Shown here: positions 10,001 through 16,615 of the stretch, in pieces | Layout of the letters: each line of letters opens with the position of its first letter | Position numbering within the stretch: position 1 is the stretch's first letter | DNA from: JBHELB01 sp041859045 | GTDB taxonomy: Bacteria > Hydrogenedentota > Hydrogenedentia > Hydrogenedentales > SLHB01 | Length of the DNA: 64,000 nt | Assembly: GCA_041859045.1 (NCBI GenBank) | Contig: JBHELB010000006.1 | Location: forward strand, 23,831-87,830 | Direction: 5' to 3' | Position numbers and translations under genes: made by a program | The notes under the pieces: model-generated | The model's database searches: none | Told to the model about the DNA's origin: nothing | The model's input: the letters and a program-made list of their open reading frames with translations, nothing else

Positions 10001-10313
10001 TCAGGCTCAAGCTGAGGGGCAAGGACAAGGTGGCGATCAAGGAGCCAATGGGACTGGTCGTCTTGGCAAGCCCGGTCTCGGGGGCAATGCGGGTGAGTCT
10101 GCGTCTGGCGCTGAAGCGCGCCAACTGGCCACAGAATTTTGGTCCAAGGCGATTGACGCAATGAAACAGCGCGGCGACATGCCTGAAGAGACACCTTCCG
10201 ACGCGGATTACCTCAAACACGAGAAGCAGTACTTTGAACAAACCGCGCGTTACGGAGTTAAGACGGAATCCTCCAAGAAAAATGCGGACTCCGCTCCCGA
10301 GAAAAGGAAGTAA
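7032..10313 (+). CDS. DUF4175-like large membrane/coiled-coil protein
   Basis: I start at ATG 7032, which overlaps the preceding stop as ATGA; an upstream in-frame start would overlap that gene by 60 bases. The 1093-residue product has three hydrophobic segments in its first 165 residues (about 25-50, 60-80 and 145-165). A long periplasmic region of beta-type repeats follows, and from about residue 530 onward helical and Gln/Ser/Gly/Glu-rich low-complexity sequence with heptad character. The overall plan resembles DUF4175 (TIGR02302-like) proteins. No enzyme motif is visible. Its place between two VWA proteins suggests a structural scaffold. Confidence 0.75.
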   Translation: MTADLVSTRLSALVERVRKVRRWLVLFECLQAAAACMAFVVVYALLFAALDHHIHLNVAARIVGLGMLLAGLLYLVVRYVRRIAVHMSCAQAANHIESRFNLDQQLVAAIEYHENAEDYPYSRALADRLVFQVYDATRQLPIERTVPKWQVVALTALVVFGTFTTLGVGVNNYRYFQRYMTRLIVPTSTVAPLPPTDLIPLTQDLVVPADVESPLEVEVRGTIPDNVTLALNMENQSAEERPIGVNEKANGARVATAMVRFAAGKHRYQFRVNDVSTRWYNVKAVPRPDIASLSAENIPQPGKELPPFPVEVKDQVLRTLKDSLVRVTVEGTVPLRSVEVANLQGGRETPDPKGGTTFSFDVQADREGFIGLTLVSTEGMSSDALPPVQVVLIVDNEPTFKMITPDNDYTATQVSSIPVSFEATDDFGFESAELVFEFPNREPLVLPMALDESKKHGTVSTILELEEYPLEVGDSVLVYGRGRDISTGMRSKGEPTVGEVRFIEIRPSKRLYSQSQSPMPNAGPQGGAPQPDSLPEILGYLRAIVKKTWEMAGKTDYSPADKATIDGIEHDATYVLQQLGALRPYVAEKMTPEQLAEYDKVVSLAQRGDENLRAYLPRVAIEDFKEAYRVLQKLAQVLKIVLPQGPPAPEKPRPDSIDPMESSHVTRFQKDQELWEMQRIARKLAAIKRSQEELRRRFQNLLDPDNPAQNSQAVRDAESWQDKNGYPEEPQGPSEKGADGSKVARNSATLEGALPNIPPSSGKSSGGMQMPSGQETQTPAESEARTASFEERLSMLMAQQNSLNQQASQLKQLMAKMTRDLDTPTPSQASSESSSGQAQGGDGQGGGQAAAQQASSASTGSAARRKAEQNLERATEAMREFDRLAQKAMTDVAGREDATQQAEQALDNAIREIAEAQRTVAESLEQTEHERAAREMQDKADQMTEIAEALESGLSPAERAEMMRRLEEAKMLLNQMGASPQGEGQSQEQNQAQAEGQGQGGDQGANGTGRLGKPGLGGNAGESASGAEARQLATEFWSKAIDAMKQRGDMPEETPSDADYLKHEKQYFEQTARYGVKTESSKKNADSAPEKRK

Positions 10314-10316
10314 TCG

Positions 10317-12470
10317 ATGGTGCTGGCGTCTTATCCAGGAACGCTGATCGCCGCCGCGATAGTTGCGAGTGCACTGGCGCTGCTCCTGCTGGCGTATCGC
10401 GCCAAAGCCTGCGCCCAAGCAGGGTATTGGCGCGTCCTTTTCGGCTCCATGCAGGCCCTCGCGCTCCTTGCGCTGCTGTTCATCCTGTGGAATCCTTCCA
10501 TGCCGCAGTTTGTGGAGAAGAAGACGCGAAACACCGTGCTTACTCTGGTGGACAGCAGCCGCAGCATGAGCATGGCGGACGTTGACGGCAAGCCGCGACT
10601 AGAGGCAAGCGTCGAGGCAATTCAGAAGGTTCTGATTGGCGACAACCCCGAGGCGCCTCTTTTCTCCCTCTACGGTTTCGATGCCCGGGCCTATCCCGCC
10701 CAATCCTCCAACGCGCTCCATCGTTACGGCGACCGCAGCGATCTTCACACCGCGTTGGAGGCCGTCCGCCACTATGATCTTCCGCGGGAGGACGACAGCG
10801 CGGGGCAGATCGTCGGGGCCGTCGTCTTCACCGACGGACAAGTGGACGACCGCGTGGTGACCGCGTACGCCCCGTTGCAACACCAGGGAATCAAGCTGCT
10901 TTTTGTGGGTACCGGCGCGGTCGATGCCGCTCCGGACGTATGCCTCAAGAGTCTGCGCGTGCCCGCGCGCGCCCTCGTTGAAACGCAGTATCAGGCCGTC
11001 CTCGTTCTCGGGAAAACCGGAACGCTCCCCGGCCCCGTCCGTGTGGAAGTCTTGAGCGGCAACGATCTGATGTTCGCCCAGGAGGTCGCTCCCGACGCGA
11101 TCGCGGACGACAAACCTGTCTTTTGTTCGCTTGCGGCATCGACGCTCGGCCCGCAACCGCTCACAGCGCGTATCGTGCCGTTTGAGGGCGAGGCCAATCC
11201 CGAAAACAATCAACGCAGCGCGCAAGTGGAAGTGGTGGACGAGGAACCCATCAACGTGCTTCTCTACAGCCACGAAGCCTCCGCGGACATCGGGAAAATG
11301 CGTCAAGCTCTCGAACGCGACAAGAAAGTCCGCCTCGACCTCGGCTTCGACGTGCTCAAGGCGAATTCGGGCAAGGACCACAAAAGCATGCCGGGGCACG
11401 TCCCGTTTCCATCGACTCCCGAGGCCTTCAATAAATACGACGTGATTATCCTGGCGGCCGTTCAGTTCAGTTCGCTCACGAATCAGCAGGTGGATGGACT
11501 GTACTCGTTCGTCAATGATCGCGGCGGCGGCATCGCGATTATGCCGAGCTGCGGTTGCGGCGTGAAACTGGATGCGTTTGGCGAAAAACTGCGGTCGCTG
11601 CTTCCCGCGTTTCCCGTACAGGACTCGCACAGCGAAGGGGGCAGCGCGATTCCGTTGCTAACCGCCGACGGACGGAGCAGCCGTGTTTTTTCGGATGACG
11701 CCCTGGAAAAATTTCAGCCGACCGCGCAACCGATCTACGCGTCGTTGGACGTCAAACCGGCGTCGCGCACGTTTCTGCGAGGAGGCGATTCCGCTCTCCT
11801 GGTGGGCCAGCGCCTTGGCCGCGGCTATGCGGCATTGATCAACCTCAAGCCCTTGGCCACGTGGTATAGAGCCGATCTCGACGGCGGCGCGTTGCGTGTG
11901 CTGATGTCGGGATTGACCGCCTACCTAGGCCGCACGACGCAACGCGAGTCGGGTGTGGAGTTGTTTGCGGCGCGTCCCCAGGGAACGCCTCAGTTCGTTC
12001 GTTTCGACTGCACCGTTATGGATCGTTCGTACGCCCCGGTTTCCGAGGCCAATGTGTTGCTGGAAACCGGCGGCATTACGTACCGAATGCTCGAAACTTC
12101 CCATGGACGCTATACGGCGGAGGTTAATGCCGGTACGCGCGAGTCCATCTCTGCCCATGTCGCCGCGGAAAAGGACGGGCTGCTGCTTGGCGAACGCATT
12201 TTGTCCGCCTCAGTTCCGCTGACAACCGGCGAAATGGATCGCACCGAGCAGGACCGCGAGTTTCTCTCCACACTCGCCGAGCGCATGGGAGGAACTTACT
12301 GTAACCTTCCTGATCTTAAGACTCAGGCCGCGGGGTTGTTCGAGGCGTCGCGTTCGACTCGCAAGGTGCATGAACTCACACCGGTCTGGCGTCGTTGGGC
12401 CGTGTTTCTGGCCATCGCCGGAACGCTCACCGCGTGCTGGTTTTTGCGCCGCGCAAAAGGACTAATGTGA
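10317..12470 (+). CDS. Membrane protein with VWA and amidotransferase-like domains
   Basis: The 717-residue protein has two N-terminal membrane segments (about residues 5-27 and 44-59), a VWA domain with intact D79-x-S81-x-S83 and a second-site FTDGQVDD, and a middle region of about 200 residues. A glutamine-amidotransferase-like segment follows, in which the usual nucleophile region reads IMPSCGCG, and the protein ends in a transmembrane helix with a basic tail. It is a distant paralogue of the 690-residue protein upstream. Three bases separate it from the preceding gene and its TGA shares one base with the next ATG (TGATG), which suggests translational coupling. Confidence 0.85.
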   Translation: MVLASYPGTLIAAAIVASALALLLLAYRAKACAQAGYWRVLFGSMQALALLALLFILWNPSMPQFVEKKTRNTVLTLVDSSRSMSMADVDGKPRLEASVEAIQKVLIGDNPEAPLFSLYGFDARAYPAQSSNALHRYGDRSDLHTALEAVRHYDLPREDDSAGQIVGAVVFTDGQVDDRVVTAYAPLQHQGIKLLFVGTGAVDAAPDVCLKSLRVPARALVETQYQAVLVLGKTGTLPGPVRVEVLSGNDLMFAQEVAPDAIADDKPVFCSLAASTLGPQPLTARIVPFEGEANPENNQRSAQVEVVDEEPINVLLYSHEASADIGKMRQALERDKKVRLDLGFDVLKANSGKDHKSMPGHVPFPSTPEAFNKYDVIILAAVQFSSLTNQQVDGLYSFVNDRGGGIAIMPSCGCGVKLDAFGEKLRSLLPAFPVQDSHSEGGSAIPLLTADGRSSRVFSDDALEKFQPTAQPIYASLDVKPASRTFLRGGDSALLVGQRLGRGYAALINLKPLATWYRADLDGGALRVLMSGLTAYLGRTTQRESGVELFAARPQGTPQFVRFDCTVMDRSYAPVSEANVLLETGGITYRMLETSHGRYTAEVNAGTRESISAHVAAEKDGLLLGERILSASVPLTTGEMDRTEQDREFLSTLAERMGGTYCNLPDLKTQAAGLFEASRSTRKVHELTPVWRRWAVFLAIAGTLTACWFLRRAKGLM

Positions 12471-13345
12471 TGAGAATTTTCTTCGCGCAGATCGCGCTTA
12501 GCATCGCTGCATTGCTCGCGATTTCGCCCGGCGTTGACGCTCAGGAGGCCGCGTCTCCGGCCACGTCGACCGCGTCACCTACAGAAGCGCTATCCCCTGC
12601 GCCAAAGCCTTTCAAGCCCAGTCGCGTTTTGCTCATATCGGGTATCACCAAGGATCCCGACCAGCAACAGGCGCAGGATCGCGCAATCACTCAGCTACTC
12701 GAAACGCTCACCTCGCGTATGGAAGTATCCAGCACGCAAATCACCACACTGGTCGACAAAAGTTCGCTAGTCACGGGGGCTTCGGGAGAGTCTACTCGCG
12801 AACGCATCAAGGCCGCAGTGGCGAAGTTGGCCAAGGCAGGCCCCGATGAACAGGTTCTTTTCTATTACGCGGGAGAAGCCAACGCGGTGGGCGGCGCGCT
12901 GCGATTGAACATTCCCGGCGCCGACATTACGCATGAAGAATTGGCGGAGTGGTTCCGTCCGCTGAAGGCGAGCTGCTTCCTGGCGGTGCTCGACGTTCCC
13001 CGTGCGGGGTATTTCACGAAGCCGATGGCGGGACAGGGGCGCATCATCATCGCCTCGTCTCGTCTCGATCAGCCGTATCGCACGATGTTTTCAGAGTATT
13101 TCGTTTCGGCATGGGCAGACCCCGCGTCGGACCGCAACGCCGATGGGTGGGTAACCTTGACAGAGGCCTTTCAAACCGCAGGCGAGCAGATCGATGAAGC
13201 GTATCGAAATCAGGACCTGATGAAGACGGAAAACGCCTTGTTGGATGACGATGGCGACGGAGTTCCTTCGCAGGCCCCGTGGAGGTATGCTGAACGCGGC
13301 GGAGATGGGGCCGTCTCCGCAATGTGTGGTCTGATTCGTCCATAG
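12470..13345 (+). CDS. Exported caspase-like protein, probably catalytically dead
   Basis: The ATG at 12470 follows the TGA of the previous gene with one shared base; an upstream in-frame start would extend 75 bases into that gene. The 291-residue product has a Sec-type signal (residues 1-24, ending VDA). The fold pattern is that of C13/C14 caspase-like peptidases: a first strand RVLLISGI, a strand FYYAG where the catalytic His normally follows, a strand LAVLD where the Cys follows, then an A-S-S-R-L-D-Q segment and a D-R-N-A-D-G-W-V-T-L element. Here the expected His is Glu136 and the expected Cys is Pro177, so peptidase activity is unlikely. I infer a binding or scaffold role in the VWA system. 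Confidence 0.7.
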   Translation: MRIFFAQIALSIAALLAISPGVDAQEAASPATSTASPTEALSPAPKPFKPSRVLLISGITKDPDQQQAQDRAITQLLETLTSRMEVSSTQITTLVDKSSLVTGASGESTRERIKAAVAKLAKAGPDEQVLFYYAGEANAVGGALRLNIPGADITHEELAEWFRPLKASCFLAVLDVPRAGYFTKPMAGQGRIIIASSRLDQPYRTMFSEYFVSAWADPASDRNADGWVTLTEAFQTAGEQIDEAYRNQDLMKTENALLDDDGDGVPSQAPWRYAERGGDGAVSAMCGLIRP

Positions 13346-13363
13346 ATAGAGAAAAAACCGATC

Positions 13364-14161
13364 ATGATATCGCGGCGAGATTTCCTGAAGACATGCGCGG
13401 CGGGAACGACAACAGCCGCATTGACTGCTTTCTCCGCTTCAGCGGAGGCTGCGCCAAAATCGCCTTCCGTCCCCCCGCAGGGCATGCAGGGCTATGACCT
13501 TTCCATGCCCCGCGTACGATTTGAATGCGATGGGCGCGTGACCTGCCCGTGGAACATCTACCCCGGCGGCGAGGTCAACCTAATGAACGAGTTTGTCGCC
13601 CAGGTACATAGCAGCGTTAAGATTCCTCAAGGGGCTGTAAACTACACCCCCATGCTCGGACAAGACCATCAGTTCGCAGCCGTTGTGGACCTGGACAATA
13701 TCGAGTCCATGCGGCCATTCCCTATTCTTTTTATGACGGCTGAAGGACGCTTCGACCTAAGTCCCGCACAACGAGACGGCCTCAAGAAATACATCGAACA
13801 AGGCGGTTTTATCCTCATGGATGACTGCGTATACGATCGCGGCGGCGATTTTTTCTACCAGAGCGCACATAAAATTCTAGCAGAGATCTTTGGCCGCGAC
13901 GCGATGGAACCGATTCCCTATGCGCACGAGGTTTTCAAGAACGTGTACGATCTCTCCGCCGAGGGACTGCCCCACGCGCAAGGGCAGCGCCACGGCGCGC
14001 GCGGCCTTTTCCTCGAAGAGCGTCTTGCCGTGTTTCTTAGCCCTTCAGATCTACACTGCGCCTGGACTGATAAGGATCGCGTTTGGTTCCCCGATCCGAG
14101 CGTCTACAATCGGACCATCCAGATGGGCATCAACATCTTGACCTACGCCCTCTCCCACTAG
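13364..14161 (+). CDS. DUF4159 protein with Tat signal
   Basis: A 265-residue protein starting with M-I-S-R-R-D-F-L-K, a clear twin-arginine signal followed by a hydrophobic stretch, so it is probably exported folded. The body matches DUF4159 as found beside MoxR/DUF58 operons: W-N-x-Y-P-G-G near residue 65, then P-F-P-I-L-F-M-T-A-E-G, L-K-K-Y-I-E-Q-G-G-F-I-L-M-D-D-C, and the terminal M-G-I-N-I-L-T-Y-A-L-S-H. The family is related to glutamine-amidotransferase-like folds; its reaction is not established. A close paralogue lies two genes downstream. It follows the caspase-like gene after 18 bases. Confidence 0.85.
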   Translation: MISRRDFLKTCAAGTTTAALTAFSASAEAAPKSPSVPPQGMQGYDLSMPRVRFECDGRVTCPWNIYPGGEVNLMNEFVAQVHSSVKIPQGAVNYTPMLGQDHQFAAVVDLDNIESMRPFPILFMTAEGRFDLSPAQRDGLKKYIEQGGFILMDDCVYDRGGDFFYQSAHKILAEIFGRDAMEPIPYAHEVFKNVYDLSAEGLPHAQGQRHGARGLFLEERLAVFLSPSDLHCAWTDKDRVWFPDPSVYNRTIQMGINILTYALSH

Positions 14162-14183
14162 ATTCCGGGCGTGAGGAGGCGAC

Positions 14184-15587
14184 ATGAGCGTACTACATCG
14201 CTTACGATTCCTGGGGCTCGCCGTGCTGGCCCTATGTGCTGCGTCTCACGCAAGCGGCCTTGAAGGAGTCGTCCTCGACGCGGAGAACAAACCTGCCGCG
14301 GGCGCAGTAGTGTACCTCGTCAGTACAGGGAAAAGTTTCTCGGCGCTTAACAATCGCGTCGAGATGCCTGATGCGTTCACGCGCGCGATTACGGATAAGG
14401 CAGGCGCGTTCAAACTCGAGTCGGATTCGCAACCCACAACGCTCGTCGTGCGCGACATGGCGGGGCAACTCGCGACCTTTGAGTCGCCGAAATCTCTTAC
14501 GCTCCGTTTGCCCGCGCCGGGTACAATCTCCGGAACGTTGAAGAAGGGACCTGAGCCGATTGCCGGACAGGAAGTGGAGGCCTTGCTTCTCAGCAAGAAC
14601 CCCAAGGTCCGCATCCGCTTCTCCACAAAATCATCGACCGAGGGCACATTCCAGTTTTCACGCGCCATTCCGGGTCAATACGAGGTAATCACCCGTCATG
14701 ACGTTCCTCAGGTGGGATGTTGTTTCCGATCGGTAGTCACAAACGATGGCAAGATTTCGCTGGAGCCAAACGGCACTTCGAACATCGCCTTCGGCGGCAC
14801 AGACCTCCCGCTGCTTGCAGGAACGATTCGCGATCTGGATGGCGCACCGCTTCACGGCGTCTGGGTAAGCCTGCGTCCAAAGCAGACAGCCTCCGAGCAG
14901 GTCTGGTCCACCGTCACCGATCGCGAGGGCCGCTATCTGCTTGGCGACATTCCCCCCGGCGACTACTCGATGCGGTGTTTCCGCCGATTAGCGCTCAATA
15001 CTGGCGCGCGCACGTTCGACGTCAAGCAGGAAATAGCGATTCTCGATGCGCCCGTCAATGGCGCCAAACAACCTTGCTTCAAGAATGTTCAGGATCTTGC
15101 CGTTGACCTTGCCCCATTCATGCCGCTCGATACGGATCAAGCCGCTCCCGCGTTTGCAGGCACTTTGACCACCGGCGCGCCACTGACCTCGGAGAGTCTG
15201 CGCGGAAAGATCGTCGTACTGCACGCGTTCGCGAGCTGGTGCGCGCCGTGCCGCAGGGGGATTGCCTTCTTCGACCAACTTCAGGAGCGTTTCCCCTCGG
15301 AAAAAGTGGCGGTCATCGGCGTCAATTTCGATGAGACTCTTGCGGACGCCCGGGACTTTATCCGAGAAAGCAACCTCAAGCACCCGGTGTTTTTTGAAGG
15401 TTCGATGTCTCAAAGCCGCATCGGCAAGGACTACCGGATCGCGGCGATTCCTGCAACGTTTGTGATTGACGCGAGCGGTAACCTCTACCAGCAAGACGTC
15501 TTCGATGAGACACTGGCGGGCGTGGTTGAAGAGCTGCTCGCCAAAAGCGCGACGCCGTCCGCGCTAACGGCGGAGACTTCTCAGTGA
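14184..15587 (+). CDS. Exported TlpA-like thioredoxin protein with carboxypeptidase-regulatory repeats
   Basis: The 467-residue protein has a Sec-type signal (about residues 1-23) and three segments of the carboxypeptidase-regulatory/CnaB-like type (E-G-V-V-L-D-A-E-N-K-P-A-A-G-A-V at the start of the first). A C-terminal thioredoxin domain carries the redox pair C353-A-P-C356 in S-W-C-A-P-C-R-R-G, and a cis-Pro region follows in A-I-P-A-T-F-V-I-D. It probably acts as a periplasmic disulfide reductant. It lies between the two DUF4159 genes and its stop overlaps the next start (GTGA). Family placement of the thioredoxin part is firm; the substrate is unknown. Confidence 0.85.
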   Translation: MSVLHRLRFLGLAVLALCAASHASGLEGVVLDAENKPAAGAVVYLVSTGKSFSALNNRVEMPDAFTRAITDKAGAFKLESDSQPTTLVVRDMAGQLATFESPKSLTLRLPAPGTISGTLKKGPEPIAGQEVEALLLSKNPKVRIRFSTKSSTEGTFQFSRAIPGQYEVITRHDVPQVGCCFRSVVTNDGKISLEPNGTSNIAFGGTDLPLLAGTIRDLDGAPLHGVWVSLRPKQTASEQVWSTVTDREGRYLLGDIPPGDYSMRCFRRLALNTGARTFDVKQEIAILDAPVNGAKQPCFKNVQDLAVDLAPFMPLDTDQAAPAFAGTLTTGAPLTSESLRGKIVVLHAFASWCAPCRRGIAFFDQLQERFPSEKVAVIGVNFDETLADARDFIRESNLKHPVFFEGSMSQSRIGKDYRIAAIPATFVIDASGNLYQQDVFDETLAGVVEELLAKSATPSALTAETSQ

Positions 15588-16360
15588 ACCGCATCGGTTT
15601 TCGCGCGCTTCTTGTCTTCGGGTTATTCCTCCCCTGTCTTGGCGCGGCAGCGGCTTCGGGCGACAGCGACTACGGCATCCTCATCGCCCGCGTCAAGTTC
15701 GCGAGCGATACCCACGGCGCGAATCCTTGGAACCTGTACCCCGGCGCGGAGAAGAATCTCCTTGAGGAGTTCCAGCGGCAAGTTCACTCCAAGGTCAAAC
15801 TAGATCCGCGTTGCGAGAGCCGTAATCCTTGGACCGGGCCAGACGATATGTTCAACGGCGTCGTCGATCTGGAAACGCTCGAGCCGATGCGCGCTTTTCC
15901 CATGCTCCTAATGACTTCCGACGGGGTGTTTCGCCTCTCGCCGAAACAGAAAGAGAACCTTCGCGCATATCTGGAGCAAGGCGGTTTTCTTCTCATGGAC
16001 GACTGCGTGGCCGATGACGGGCCTCAGGACTCTTTCTTCCGTTGCGCGTGCATGGCAATGGAGGATATTTTTGGTTCGGGCCGGGTGGAGACTATTCCTC
16101 GCGATCATGAGATATTTCGAAACGTGTTTGATCTCACCGACATGGGCACGCCTTTCTTGCAAGGCAAGCATCACGAAGCCCAGGGAGTATTCGTCGGCGA
16201 CCGCTTGGCGGTTTTTATCAACTCAACCGATCTCCACTGCGGCTGGGTCGATCGCAACGGAACTCGCTTTCGTCCCGGCACTCCCGGACGTGGTCCGCAC
16301 ACCTACAAAGACGCCATTCACATGGGCATCAACATCCTCATGTACGTGCTTTCCCACTAG
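15584..16360 (+). CDS. DUF4159 protein with Sec-type signal
   Basis: A 258-residue paralogue of the protein encoded at 13364. Shared blocks include N-P-W-N-L-Y-P-G-A, M-R-A-F-P-M-L-L-M-T-S-D-G, L-E-Q-G-G-F-L-L-M-D-D-C and the C-terminal M-G-I-N-I-L-M-Y-V-L-S-H. Instead of a Tat motif it has an ordinary hydrophobic signal (residues 4-24, ending A-A-A-A-S). The GTG start overlaps the TlpA-like stop by 4 bases, which makes the two translationally coupled. It is the last gene of the co-directional block. That two paralogues use different export routes is visible in the sequence; why is unknown. Confidence 0.85.
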   Translation: MNRIGFRALLVFGLFLPCLGAAAASGDSDYGILIARVKFASDTHGANPWNLYPGAEKNLLEEFQRQVHSKVKLDPRCESRNPWTGPDDMFNGVVDLETLEPMRAFPMLLMTSDGVFRLSPKQKENLRAYLEQGGFLLMDDCVADDGPQDSFFRCACMAMEDIFGSGRVETIPRDHEIFRNVFDLTDMGTPFLQGKHHEAQGVFVGDRLAVFINSTDLHCGWVDRNGTRFRPGTPGRGPHTYKDAIHMGINILMYVLSH

Positions 16361-16615
16361 GGCGTTTTACGTTTTTGTACCTACGGTCTCCGACATTAAA
16401 GCGTTTTCCCCAAAACGTATTCTCGCATCGCTGTGCCGACTGATCCTTGCCGAACCCAGTTTGAAATATCAGGCCGCTTCTGGCATCGTTACGGGCTAAG
16501 CTGGCGGGCGGATTTGACTCAAAAGACAGATTCCATGCGGGGGGAATATCCCCGGGAAACGTCCGGCCATCTTCAGAATAGCGCTTAAAATCACTTAGTA
16601 AGGACCCAAAATAGC
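16361..16615. other. Intergenic region before the GH115-like gene
   Basis: This 255-base gap marks the end of the MoxR/VWA block. A GGGGAATATCCCC-type short palindrome lies near 16541-16556. An AAGGA about 12 bases before ATG 16616 is the ribosome binding site candidate. I see no gene in it, and no clear intrinsic terminator with a T-tract. Confidence 0.4.
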
